Source: Fructilactobacillus carniphilus (GTDB lineage Bacteria; Bacillota; Bacilli; Lactobacillales; Lactobacillaceae). Taken from it: a stretch of DNA of 64,000 nucleotides. The notes under the pieces are model-generated. The model was not told the DNA's origin. It saw only the letters and a program-made list of their open reading frames with translations, and made no database searches. The DNA lies in contig NZ_CP097121.1 in the NCBI RefSeq assembly GCF_024029675.1, positions 124,001-188,000 of the forward strand. Reading direction: 5' to 3'. Below, in pieces: positions 41,281 through 50,003 of the stretch; position 1 is the stretch's first letter; each line of letters begins with the position of its first letter. Both the position numbers and the translations under genes were made by a program.

Positions 41281-42705
41281 ATGAACTTTGAAACAACAAT
41301 TGGACTAGAAGTCCACGTGGAATTAAAGACCAAGTCGAAGATTTTCAGTCCTTCACCAGTCAGCTACGGAGCAGAAGCCAACGAAAATACCAACGTGATT
41401 GATTGGGGTTACCCAGGGACCTTACCTCGGGTGAATAAGCAAGTGATTGCCAACGGAATTACGGCTGCTTTAGCCCTGCACGCTGATATCGAAAAGCACC
41501 CCCACTTTGACCGGAAGAACTATTTCTATCCCGATAACCCCAAGGGCTACCAGGTCACGGAAAACGATACGCCGGCCGCTACCAACGGTTGGATTGAAGT
41601 TAAGACGGCTGACGGTGGAACCAAGAAAATCGGGATTGAAGAACTGCACGTCGAAGAAGATGCCGGAAAGAATACCCACGGGAATAAATATTCCTACGTG
41701 GATTTGAACCGGCAGGGAACGCCGTTGATTGAAATTGTGTCGAAGCCTGAAATGACGACGCCGCAAGAAGCCTACGACTACCTTGAAGGGCTCCGGGAAC
41801 GAATCCAGTTTACCGGGATTTCCGACGTGCGGATGGAAGAAGGTTCGATGCGGGTGGACTGTAACATCTCAATTCGACCAGTTGGTAGTGACAAACTCGG
41901 CCAAAAGATTGAATTGAAAAACTTGAACTCGTTTAACTACGTCCGCAAAGCATTGGCCTACGAAGAACAACGCCAGGCGCAAGTGATTATGGCCGGTGGG
42001 ACGATTGGCACTGAAACCCGTCGTTTCGACGAATTAACCGGGAAAACTTATCTGATGCGGGTTAAGGAAGGGAAAGACGATTACCGTTACTTCCCAGAAC
42101 CAGACCTGCCTAGTTTGGACATTTCGGATGCTTGGATTGACGAATTACGCGCTGCCTTGCCAGAAATGCCGGGGAAACGGCGTGCTCGCTACGTCAACGA
42201 ACTCGGCTTAACCGACTACGACGCCATGGTCTTAACCCAGACCAAGGAAATGTCTGACTTCTTTGACCGGTTAATTGAACTGGGCAGCGATCCGAAGATG
42301 GCCTCAAACTACCTGCAAGGGGACGTGAACGCCTACCTGAACGACCAACAAGTGAAGTTAGAAGATACTAAGATTACGCCGGAAGCCTTGGCCGCCATGA
42401 TTAAGATGTTGATGGACGAAACCATTTCCACTAAAATGGCAAAGAAGGTCTTTAAGGCCATTACCAAGGGTGAAGATCCCGAAGCCTTCGTGAAGGAAAA
42501 GGGCTTAATCCAACTGTCTGATCCTGCCGAATTGAAACCAATCGTGGACGACGTTTTAGCTAACAATCCTCAATCAATCGAAGACTTCCACAATGGGAAG
42601 GATCGGGCGGTCGGCTTCCTCGTGGGTCAAATCATGAAACGGACCCAAGGAAAGGCCAACCCGAAGATTGTGAACCAAATCCTGATGCAAGCACTAAACC
42701 AATAG
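41281..42705 (+). CDS. gatB: Asp/Glu-tRNA amidotransferase subunit B
   Basis: Subunit that activates the tRNA-bound acid with ATP and transfers ammonia. The 474 residues start [20 protein letters not shown] and contain the conserved [16 protein letters not shown], followed by the YqeY-like tRNA-binding tail at the C terminus. Confidence 0.98.
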   Translation: MNFETTIGLEVHVELKTKSKIFSPSPVSYGAEANENTNVIDWGYPGTLPRVNKQVIANGITAALALHADIEKHPHFDRKNYFYPDNPKGYQVTENDTPAATNGWIEVKTADGGTKKIGIEELHVEEDAGKNTHGNKYSYVDLNRQGTPLIEIVSKPEMTTPQEAYDYLEGLRERIQFTGISDVRMEEGSMRVDCNISIRPVGSDKLGQKIELKNLNSFNYVRKALAYEEQRQAQVIMAGGTIGTETRRFDELTGKTYLMRVKEGKDDYRYFPEPDLPSLDISDAWIDELRAALPEMPGKRRARYVNELGLTDYDAMVLTQTKEMSDFFDRLIELGSDPKMASNYLQGDVNAYLNDQQVKLEDTKITPEALAAMIKMLMDETISTKMAKKVFKAITKGEDPEAFVKEKGLIQLSDPAELKPIVDDVLANNPQSIEDFHNGKDRAVGFLVGQIMKRTQGKANPKIVNQILMQALNQ

Positions 42706-42721
42706 AAAGCGGTGGCACCAC

Positions 42722-43669
42722 ATGCGAAAACGAGCACGCGTAATTTATAACCCAACCTCTGGACGAGAAACGCTCAAATCCAAGTTGGTCGATATTTTAG
42801 ACGTTTTGGAACGGGGTGGCTACGAAACCAGTGCCTACGCTACGACTCCCCAGGAAAATTCAGCTCGTGATGAGGCCACGCGGGTCGCTCGGGAAGGTTT
42901 TGATTTGGTGGTGGCTGCTGGTGGTGACGGCACGATTAACCAGGTGATTAACGGGATTGCACCGTTAGACCATCGACCAAAGCTCGGGATTATCCCGGCC
43001 GGGACGACCAACGACTTTGCTCGGGCCCTCGGGATTCCGCGCGATGACCTGGTTGAAGCCGCGCGGGTAATGACACGGGGGCAGTTACTGCCGATGGATG
43101 TTGGTAAAGCCAGCAATGATGAGATGACGCAGTACTTCATTAACATTGCTGCTGGTGGTCGGTTAACCGAACTGACCTACGACGTGCCGTCCGACTTAAA
43201 GACCGTCTTTGGCTACATTGCCTACCTGGTGAAGGCCGTGGAAATGTTGCCGCAGGCGCGTCCGATTGACATGAAGGTCACGTACGATGGCGGCCATTAC
43301 GAAGGAAAGGCGTCGATGTTTTTCCTCGCCATGACCAACTCGGTCGGTGGGTTTGAACAGGCCGTGCCAAATGCTTCGTTAAATGACGGAAACTTCACCA
43401 TGATTATCGTGAAGACCGGGAACATGATGGAGATTTTGCAGCTTTTGACGAAGGCTTTGAATGGTGGTCGGCACGTAAATGATTCGCGGATTATCTACAA
43501 GAAAACGCGGAACTTCACGGTGGAGCAAAAGGACACGAAACGCCCGATGCCCATCAATCTGGATGGGGAATACGGGGGTAGTGCGCCGATGCAGTTTGAA
43601 AATCTGAAGGAACATCTTTCAATTTTTTCGAACCTGCCCAAGCAACAACCGCAGCAATTATTAGAATAA
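42722..43669 (+). CDS. dagK: Diacylglycerol kinase
   Basis: Soluble lipid kinase returning diacylglycerol from lipoteichoic acid synthesis to phosphatidic acid. The 315-residue protein has AAGGDGTINQVINGI and GIIPAGTTNDFARALGIP, both signatures of the DgkB/YegS family. It sits in the standard gatB-dagK-rlmCD order. Confidence 0.95.
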   Translation: MRKRARVIYNPTSGRETLKSKLVDILDVLERGGYETSAYATTPQENSARDEATRVAREGFDLVVAAGGDGTINQVINGIAPLDHRPKLGIIPAGTTNDFARALGIPRDDLVEAARVMTRGQLLPMDVGKASNDEMTQYFINIAAGGRLTELTYDVPSDLKTVFGYIAYLVKAVEMLPQARPIDMKVTYDGGHYEGKASMFFLAMTNSVGGFEQAVPNASLNDGNFTMIIVKTGNMMEILQLLTKALNGGRHVNDSRIIYKKTRNFTVEQKDTKRPMPINLDGEYGGSAPMQFENLKEHLSIFSNLPKQQPQQLLE

Positions 43670-43674
43670 ACTAA

Positions 43675-43709
43675 AAAAAGTTTTGTCGTGATCGGCGGCA
43701 AAACTTTTT
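43675..43709 (+). terminator. Terminator after dagK
   Basis: Hairpin AAAAAGTTTTGTCG (43675-43688) with CGGCAAAACTTTTT (43696-43709), with one G-T pair and a 7-base loop; the T-run is part of the stem. It lies close to the rlmCD start. Confidence 0.82.
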
Positions 43710-43723
43710 GTTAAGGAGTAAGA

Positions 43724-45106
43724 ATGAGCAAAAATAAACAAGCACCAGTAACGAAAAACGAAACGCTCGACGTGGACGTGACCGACCTGACTTACGAAGG
43801 AATGGGGGTGGCGAAAGTTGACGGCGGTTATCCACTGTTCATTGAAGACGCACTACCGGGCGAACAAGTCACGGTGAAGGTGATTAAGGTAAAGAAGAAC
43901 TTTGCCTTTGCCAAGTTGCTAAAGGTTAACCAGGCTAGTCCAGATCGAGTGGCCATCGTGAACAAAAAGCTAACGCAATCGGGAATTGCTCCGTTGCAAC
44001 ACCTCAGTTACGACAAGCAACTGGAGTTTAAGCAACACCAAATTGCCGAATTGTTCCAAAAGGCCCACTTAGATCAGGTTGAAGTAGCACCCACGATTGG
44101 GATGGAGCATCCGGTCCAGTACCGGAACAAGGCTCAAATTCCGGTCCGAGAACTACATGGACAACTGGAAACTGGGTTTTACCGGCGGCATAGTCATGAT
44201 TTGATTCCAATTGAAGACTTCTACATTCAAGATCCAGCGATTGATGATGCGATTGTGAAGGTTCGGGACGTCTTACGAGAATTTCAGCTTCCGGCCTACA
44301 ACGAAACCACGCACCAGGGACTGATTCGCAATATCATGGTTCGTTACGGGAAGTATAGTCACGAACTGATGGTGGTGCTGGTGATTAACGACCGGCATTT
44401 ACCACGGGCAGCAGAAATTACGGAAGCGATTGAATCAGCGTTGCCCAACTTGGATAGCCTCGTGGTTAACGTGAACCAGAGTACGGGGAACCGGTTACTG
44501 GGGGATAAAAGCATGGTGCTTGCCGGCAAAGACTACATCATGGACCAACTGTTAGGCACGAAGTTCTTAATTTCACCACTGTCGTTTTACCAGGTTAACC
44601 CGGTGCAGACGGAAAAACTGTACTCGTTAGCAATTGAAAAGGCCCAGTTGACTAAGGATGACATCGTAATCGATGCTTATTGTGGAATTGGAACGATTTC
44701 GTTGGCAATGGCGCCGCAAGTTAAACACGTTTACGGTGTTGACGTGGTCAAGGAAGCGATTCAGGACGCGCGGACGAACGCCAAGTTGAACCACATTGAA
44801 AACGCCACCTTTGTCACTGGAAAGGCCGAAGACCAGATGCAAAAGTGGGAAGTGGAAGGAATTAAACCGAATGTGATTGTAGTGGATCCACCTCGCAAAG
44901 GTCTCGATGCTAGTTTCATTGAGAGTGCGTTGAAGATGCAGCCGGAACGACTGGTATACGTGTCGTGCAATCCAGCCACGCTGGTACGGGACGCGCAATT
45001 GTTACTTGATGGTGGTTACACGATTGATCAGCCGGTTCAACCGGTAGACCAGTTCCCACAGACTCCACATGTGGAAAGTGTGACGGTGTTTACGAAAACT
45101 AACTAA
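43724..45106 (+). CDS. rlmCD: 23S rRNA (uracil-C5)-methyltransferase, RlmCD type
   Basis: Methylates uridines 747 and 1939 of 23S rRNA in Gram-positive bacteria. The 460 residues have an N-terminal TRAM domain (LTYEGMGVAKVDGGYPLF), SAM-binding DAYCGIGTISLA, VVDPPRKGLD and VYVSCNPAT with the catalytic cysteine. The iron-sulfur cysteine cluster found in E. coli RlmD (CGGC...) is absent: the matching place reads SGIAPLQHL. Confidence 0.93.
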   Translation: MSKNKQAPVTKNETLDVDVTDLTYEGMGVAKVDGGYPLFIEDALPGEQVTVKVIKVKKNFAFAKLLKVNQASPDRVAIVNKKLTQSGIAPLQHLSYDKQLEFKQHQIAELFQKAHLDQVEVAPTIGMEHPVQYRNKAQIPVRELHGQLETGFYRRHSHDLIPIEDFYIQDPAIDDAIVKVRDVLREFQLPAYNETTHQGLIRNIMVRYGKYSHELMVVLVINDRHLPRAAEITEAIESALPNLDSLVVNVNQSTGNRLLGDKSMVLAGKDYIMDQLLGTKFLISPLSFYQVNPVQTEKLYSLAIEKAQLTKDDIVIDAYCGIGTISLAMAPQVKHVYGVDVVKEAIQDARTNAKLNHIENATFVTGKAEDQMQKWEVEGIKPNVIVVDPPRKGLDASFIESALKMQPERLVYVSCNPATLVRDAQLLLDGGYTIDQPVQPVDQFPQTPHVESVTVFTKTN

Positions 45107-45405
45107 ACCTTGTCATGGTAAGATTGATTAAAGATTTTAATGTCCTTATTTTTAATGTTGTTGAAATAATGGCATTTGTATTACTTTTACGATTCTAGTT
45201 TCCACATTGCTAATTTAGCGTATAAAGCAAGGATACTTGCATATATGTGAATAAATATTAACAATAAATTTTTTCAATATGTATCTAATCATATGATTGA
45301 TGATGTTGGTTATGTCTACTCTAATGATTAATTTACCAATAATGCAATGTTATCACCTATCCTCAAGATTCATAAGTATGACAACTGTTTCTAATTATTT
45401 GTTTG
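45107..45405. other. AT-rich intergenic region without gene
   Basis: About 300 bases between rlmCD and the promoter of the DUF3883 gene. I see no open frame with a ribosome binding site, no clear terminator and no repeat. Its composition fits old, decayed accessory DNA. Confidence 0.6.
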
Positions 45406-45479
45406 TTGACTCAAATCAGAACAAAAATAGTCCTGATTGTTGACTATGATATTTATCTGTGCTATTTTTCAATCAGGAC
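45406..45479 (+). promoter_or_regulatory. Promoter framed by a perfect inverted repeat
   Basis: TTGACT (45440-45445) and TATTTT (45463-45468) with a 17-base spacer. Perfect 10-base arms GTCCTGATTG (45430-45439) and CAATCAGGAC (45470-45479) lie directly on either side. A third, direct, near-copy of the half-site, AATCAGAAC, is at 45414-45422. The layout suggests a repressor that closes the promoter. Confidence 0.6.
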
Positions 45480-45519
45480 GGAAAATGTCCAGACTGAAAA
45501 TGAGAGAGATGTTTATATT

Positions 45520-46554
45520 ATGAAAATAGAAGATATTTTGCCATCACCAGTATCAAATCAAGAAGCATTTATTCTTGATCATGGTAAAACCAACGAAAAT
45601 GGATCACTAAAATATAAAGATGATATGACTAGTTATGGATGGAATATTAAACGGTTTAATAAGCTTCACGAAGGAGCATATGTCTTAAATCGTCATCCTG
45701 GTAAGATTACGAAGGATCGAAAGTTTGAAATTTACTCTGGCGGATATGTTAAGAATATTACTGAACCAGATGACAATGGTAACGTAATAGCAACTATTAC
45801 TCATGCATTTACGTTTGCAACACCATTGAAGCAGGGAGAATCCCTTCTCGAAAATTTCAAATGGGATAGTAAAAAGAAAAAAGAAGGTTCATGGGAACAC
45901 TTCTGGAATCAATATGGTATGAATAGTATCTCTATGAAAGATTTCTGGGCTCTAGTTAAAGGACAGAACTGTGTTCCTTTTGATGAATCTGCAATTAATG
46001 ATAATAAAGAAGATAATCTTACGGATTCCGAGATTCAGGAATTAGAAGATGAGGATGAACCAACATCTGGATTTGAAATTACTGTTGTTGAGAATGACGG
46101 ATCTAGTAGACGAGAAAAATATGGATATACAAGAATTGCCAGGAAGATTGATTTTACTAAAGTTCAAAGAGCCAAAAATAAGACCGGTAAAATTGGAGAA
46201 TTTATTATTCTTGATATGCTTACAAAAAAAGCTAATCAAAAGGGACTTAAAATCCCAGAGCAAGTTTCGGTTACAAGAGGTGATGGCTTGGGATATGATA
46301 TTTTGGCTTTTGATGCTGTAGGAAATGAAATTCATATAGAAGTTAAAACCTCAATCAGAAAACAAGCAGATGGATTTGATATTACAGATAACGAAGTAAA
46401 AGAATCACTAGTTGAAAATAGTAACTACAAGATTTATCGAATCTACGACCTAAACATTAAAACTTGTAAATGTAAACTTAAAATATACGATGGCCCAATA
46501 ATTGAAGAAAGTTTTAAGCTGGTTCCTACCTCATATAAGTTATATCAAAAGTAA
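45520..46554 (+). CDS. DUF3883 (PD-(D/E)XK-like) nuclease with possible N-terminal reader domain
   Basis: A 344-residue protein, ATG 45520 with a weak GAGAG site. The C-terminal domain has the DUF3883 pattern: GKIGEF (Glu227), GDGLGYDI (Asp260) and IHIEVKTS (Glu274, Lys276), which fits a restriction-type active site. The first 150 residues hold a beta-rich segment (GAYVLNRHPGKIT, FEIYSGGYVKNIT, THAFTFATPLKQGE) that could be a modified-base reader of the EVE/SRA class; this is inference. An acidic linker at 160-182 joins the two. No methylase is nearby, so a modification-dependent restriction enzyme is the most likely role. Confidence 0.72.
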   Translation: MKIEDILPSPVSNQEAFILDHGKTNENGSLKYKDDMTSYGWNIKRFNKLHEGAYVLNRHPGKITKDRKFEIYSGGYVKNITEPDDNGNVIATITHAFTFATPLKQGESLLENFKWDSKKKKEGSWEHFWNQYGMNSISMKDFWALVKGQNCVPFDESAINDNKEDNLTDSEIQELEDEDEPTSGFEITVVENDGSSRREKYGYTRIARKIDFTKVQRAKNKTGKIGEFIILDMLTKKANQKGLKIPEQVSVTRGDGLGYDILAFDAVGNEIHIEVKTSIRKQADGFDITDNEVKESLVENSNYKIYRIYDLNIKTCKCKLKIYDGPIIEESFKLVPTSYKLYQK

Positions 46555-46699
46555 AAAATACCTTATAATTGTGAGATATTGGATATTTTTTATCAATTGG
46601 TGAATTATTTTCTTATTAAAGCAGATCAGATTGTTTTAAGTAATATCAATAAATTTACGTATAAACTAATTGTATTTTTGTATAATATAATTTATAATT

Positions 46700-46855
46700 A
46701 GCGGCATATTTTGCAGGCAAAATTTGCTTAGCATAGTAGGAAAACCAAAATCCACCATTTCAATAATTGAAACCTAAGAAATTAATCCAGCTTTTAAATT
46801 ACTAGAAGAAATTAGAGCAAAGATAAATAGACGGTTAAACATTAAATATGTTTAG
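46700..46855 (+). pseudogene. Remnant of XRE/HigA-like antitoxin
   Basis: In one frame, broken by a single TAA at 46775-46777, the bases encode a fragment with VGKPKSTISIIET, stop, then EINPAFKLLEEIRAKINRRL and the end NIKYV. This matches the helix-turn-helix and C-terminal part of HigA-type antitoxins (VGKPKSTIxRIExG...NPxxKLLxEI). There is no start codon or ribosome binding site, and no toxin partner. The surrounding 46555-47066 is otherwise AT-rich and empty, apart from a TATAAT at 47009-47014 that may serve the next gene. Confidence 0.6.
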
Positions 46856-47066
46856 AATTATCAATTTTTTATTGTTAGTGTTTGAATTTTTGAGAACTAG
46901 ATAGAAATGACAAAAGGATGATCTTCGTTTGATACTAGCATCATGCTTTTATTTTCAGTATAACTTACTAAAAGTAATCAATATCATTTCTATTTCTTGG
47001 AATCCAGCTATAATTTAGCTACAAATGTTAGCTTAGTCAGAACGAGATTTTGAGAAGGAGGAATCC

Positions 47067-48218
47067 ATTATCGTACGGAAACTAACGGATTCAGTCACAT
47101 TTCGCCGCGGGGTTACAGTAAACGGGCGGTTATTTATGCCACCAATGTTGACCTCGTCGGGAACGGTGGATGGAAGAGCAACTGAAGATACGTTGCAATA
47201 CTACGCGGCTCGCAGTAAGACAGCGGGCATGTTGATCACCGAGTATCATTACGTCAGTGAGAACGGGGGACCCAGTGGCGGTGGTCCGTTTGGGCAACAA
47301 CTCGGGATTTATGATGATCAGCACGTGGAATCGATTAAGGCGCTTGCCACAGACATGAAACAAGATGGAGCGAAAGCCATCTTGCAAATTAACCACGGTG
47401 GGTTACGCAGTAACGGCTTTGGCGCCGAACACGGGTATGCGTTTGGTCCGAGTGTCATCCATTTCCTGAAGTTGGATTATCAAGTGTTAGAGTTAACGAC
47501 TGATCAGATTCACGCGATTATTCGCGACTTTGGTTTAGCCACGAAACGGGCCATTGACGCGGGTTTTGACGGCGTTGAAATTCACGGGGCCAATCACTAC
47601 CTGCTGCAACAATTTATGTCAACGTATTCAAATCGGCGCACTGATGAATGGGGTGGCTCATTGGCTAATCGGATGCGTTTTCCACTAGCAGTTGCCAAGG
47701 AAGTCCTCCGCGTGGTAAATCAGTATGCTCCGAAAGATTTCATCGTCGGTTACCGGATTAGTCCCGAAGAACTGCATCAGGATGGCAGTGGCTACACGAT
47801 TGCGGATTCCAATCAGTTGGTGAAGGAATTGAACAAGTTAAAACTAGATTACCTGCACGTTTCCATCTTTGGCCACTACTATGATGGTCCGAAAGACAGT
47901 AAGCTGAGTTACACGCAAATTTACCGCGAATCGCTCGATGACGAAACGAAGCTGTTGGCGGTCGGCGGTGTATTTAGTGCCGAAGCAGCGCTGGATGCTG
48001 TTAACCACTATATGGACATGGTCGGGATGGCCCGGGGAAGTTTGATTGATCCGCTGTTTGGATACAAGGTAGCTAATGATCAGGCGGATGAAATTGTACA
48101 TGAGATTTCACCGGAACAGTTGAAACAAACGTCCTGGACCAAGGGATTGTTAGACTCGTTCTCGTTGCCGGATAACGGATTACCACCGTTGCCAAATGGT
48201 GATTCGATTAAAAAATAG
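47067..48218 (+). CDS. Old Yellow Enzyme family oxidoreductase, non-canonical start
   Basis: FMN-dependent ene-reductase of the OYE/NADH:flavin type, reducing activated double bonds with NAD(P)H. The body has MPPMLTSSG, QINHGG, HGANHYLLQQFMS, NRRTDEWGGS and a C-terminal MVGMARG phosphate site. Conserved residues RKLTDSVTFRRG lie upstream of the first ATG (47136). The frame is open back to TAG at 47034 with no ATG, GTG or TTG, yet AAGGAGG stands at 47055-47061. The start is probably ATT at 47067 (383 residues) or ATC at 47070. Initiating at 47136 would lose the first strand of the barrel. Confidence 0.85.
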   Translation: MIVRKLTDSVTFRRGVTVNGRLFMPPMLTSSGTVDGRATEDTLQYYAARSKTAGMLITEYHYVSENGGPSGGGPFGQQLGIYDDQHVESIKALATDMKQDGAKAILQINHGGLRSNGFGAEHGYAFGPSVIHFLKLDYQVLELTTDQIHAIIRDFGLATKRAIDAGFDGVEIHGANHYLLQQFMSTYSNRRTDEWGGSLANRMRFPLAVAKEVLRVVNQYAPKDFIVGYRISPEELHQDGSGYTIADSNQLVKELNKLKLDYLHVSIFGHYYDGPKDSKLSYTQIYRESLDDETKLLAVGGVFSAEAALDAVNHYMDMVGMARGSLIDPLFGYKVANDQADEIVHEISPEQLKQTSWTKGLLDSFSLPDNGLPPLPNGDSIKK

Positions 48219-48230
48219 AGCAGCAAAAAA

Positions 48231-48268
48231 CTCGCAGAAATGAGATTGTCATTTCTACGAGCTTTTTT
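48231..48268. terminator. Terminator between OYE gene and gpx
   Basis: Stem CTCG-AGAAATGA / TCATTTCT-CGAG with one C-A mismatch and loop GATTG, followed by six T on the plus strand and preceded by six A, so it can serve both convergent genes. Confidence 0.88.
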
Positions 48269-48270
48269 AG

Positions 48271-48744
48271 TTAGGCCTGTAATGCCTTTTGAATTTCAGG
48301 TTTCAGTTTTTCTGGGTTCGTAATCGGAGCGTAACGGTGAATCAACTTGCCGTCCTTGCCAATCAAGAATTTGGTGTAGTTCCATTTAAGGGGACCGTGG
48401 CCGGATTCTTTCTTCAGGTAGGCGAATAACGGGTCGGTGTCTGCACCATTGACCTTAATGGTTTGGGTGATGGGGAAGGTGACGCCGTAGTGAACTTGGC
48501 AATATTCGGTAATGTTTTTTGAATCCTTCAATTCCATCAAGAATTGGTTGGAAGGAAAGCCGATTATTTCTAAACCTTGGTCGTGGTACTTTTTGTACAG
48601 CTTTTCCAAATCTTTTAATTGTCCGGCTAAACCGCACTTGCTAGCGGTGTTAACCACGAGGATGACCTTACCTTTAAAGTCGGCAAAATCAATCGGATCG
48701 CCGTTTAGTTCTTTGGTTTTGTAATCATAAACTGAGTTAAGCAT
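48271..48744 (-). CDS. Glutathione peroxidase family protein
   Basis: Thiol peroxidase of 157 residues that reduces peroxides, in such bacteria more likely with thioredoxin than glutathione. The peroxidatic cysteine is C37 in VNTASKCGLAGQ; GFPSNQF and KWNYTKFLIG supply the Gln, Trp and Asn of the active site. The usual NQEPG segment reads MELKDS here. It is convergent with the OYE gene. Confidence 0.93.
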   Translation of the reverse strand: MLNSVYDYKTKELNGDPIDFADFKGKVILVVNTASKCGLAGQLKDLEKLYKKYHDQGLEIIGFPSNQFLMELKDSKNITEYCQVHYGVTFPITQTIKVNGADTDPLFAYLKKESGHGPLKWNYTKFLIGKDGKLIHRYAPITNPEKLKPEIQKALQA

Positions 48745-48905
48745 TAGAAGGACTCCAATCTGTTAAATTTGATGGTGCACAACTAAAACTGTATCACTTT
48801 TGTCTGGGATTAGCTAATGATTGAATTTGAGGATATACTGGCAATGTTTATATTGTTAAGTACATTGATAGTCAATAGCGAAAACGAATAATTAAATTGT
48901 AAACA

Positions 48906-48943
48906 AAAAGAGGAGATTATCTTAATTGATAATCTCCTCTTTT
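48906..48943 (-). terminator. Perfect 16-bp hairpin, terminator of the Abi transcript
   Basis: AAAAGAGGAGATTATC (48906-48921) pairs fully with GATAATCTCCTCTTTT (48928-48943), loop TTAATT. On the minus strand it ends in TTTTTG, as expected for a terminator about 70 bases after the Abi gene stop. Confidence 0.82.
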
Positions 48944-48953
48944 AAATAGATAA

Positions 48954-48992
48954 CTAGCTGTCAGCAGAGCATTGGCTAGCGAGCATTAGCTC
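48954..48992 (-). ncRNA. Possible structured RNA downstream of the Abi gene
   Basis: Between the Abi stop and its terminator are CTAGC / GCTAG (48954-48958 with 48975-48979), GAGC / GCTC around ATTA (48981-48992), and an 11-base near-identical direct repeat GAGCATTGGCT / GAGCATTAGCT (48967-48977, 48981-48991). It could be the RNA partner of the HEPN protein or simply a 3' untranslated region. Confidence 0.35.
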
Positions 48993-49011
48993 TTTCCTTA
49001 TTTAAAATATA

Positions 49012-49911
49012 CTAATGTTTTTCTAAATAGTCAATTAATTTAGTTAAAATTTTCTTGATTTTTTTAATGGAACTAACGGATTCATACCATTCGGAGTGAC
49101 GATTAAAGCGCTTGATTAGGGCGTTGCCTTGCTGTGCTCGCCGTTTGCCAACCGAACCATCCTTAACGTATGAGTGTAAAAAGAAGAGGGAAGTTAGGTC
49201 ATTAACCTTCATATCGTGTAGTTCGGATTTAGGAATGCCCATCAAGGTTGCAGCAGTGGTCACCTGGGCAGTTGGCTTCGGAACCAACTCTTTTTCCGAA
49301 AATAAATTAACCAGTAAGGGATTACTGTGGGCGCAGGCATTGCGGATGTTTTTGGTGTATTTAAAGTAATTTTTGATTTTTTTGACGGACTTATACTTGG
49401 TCCGTTGATAATAAAAGTCCACAAAATAAGATAACGCTCCAAATGTCATTACTTCTAACAGTGCCCAAATTGAAATGTGGTCGTGGTGTTTATTGTAAAA
49501 ATCATTCATATAGCGATTGTTTTTTAGGTATTTCACAGTATTTTTGTAGGCTGATTCATTGTATTGCTTAAAATCTTTGATAATGGAATAACCATCCTCT
49601 GTGGAATCATTCGTGATTAAAGCTAAAATTTTTACTTTGATGCTGTGCTCAATGTCTAAAGAAAGTGACAATAAATATTCCCGTAGTTGCATGTCAATGG
49701 AGGCTAGATCAACTAAATAAGCAAAATCTAGGTTTTGATATTTTCCGTTACGTTTCGTGAAATTTTTTCGGTAGGCAGTTAACTTAAAATAATAGTTTTT
49801 GTGAACTAAAACATGCTTCGCCTGCTGCTCATTGATTTCATTAAATGTGATTCCTTTGGCTTTCATGTGACTTATGAGTTCGGTTTCTGTCAGCTTCGGT
49901 TTATAGTTCAT
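49012..49911 (-). CDS. Abi family (AbiD/AbiF-like, HEPN) abortive infection protein
   Basis: A 299-residue protein of the Abi_2 family. The first part has HKNYYFKLTAYRKNF, the usual N-terminal signature, then DIEHSIKVK near residue 86-94, and the HEPN ribonuclease motif RNACAH (R190 to H195, RxxxxH) near IRNACAHSNPLL. Such proteins cut RNA and stop growth on phage infection. Single gene on the minus strand, with its own terminator; composition is a little more AT-rich than housekeeping genes. Confidence 0.88.
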   Translation of the reverse strand: MNYKPKLTETELISHMKAKGITFNEINEQQAKHVLVHKNYYFKLTAYRKNFTKRNGKYQNLDFAYLVDLASIDMQLREYLLSLSLDIEHSIKVKILALITNDSTEDGYSIIKDFKQYNESAYKNTVKYLKNNRYMNDFYNKHHDHISIWALLEVMTFGALSYFVDFYYQRTKYKSVKKIKNYFKYTKNIRNACAHSNPLLVNLFSEKELVPKPTAQVTTAATLMGIPKSELHDMKVNDLTSLFFLHSYVKDGSVGKRRAQQGNALIKRFNRHSEWYESVSSIKKIKKILTKLIDYLEKH

Positions 49912-50003
49912 AATTACCTCGATGAATTTTTCAGCTTATTCTAGCAAACGTAAGTTAAGAGAAGGTAAATATGAGGTTAAAACAATTTAATAAAAAGCCA
50001 TTC

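Noticed and set aside
45107..45405. Hidden gene between rlmCD and the nuclease gene
   Set aside because: All frames are broken often and no start with a ribosome binding site is present.
48960..48995. CRISPR-like repeat
   Set aside because: Only two 11-base copies, no spacers of constant size and no cas genes.
49112..49369. Plus-strand open frame inside the Abi gene
   Set aside because: Antisense shadow without ribosome binding site; the minus-strand product has clear Abi motifs.
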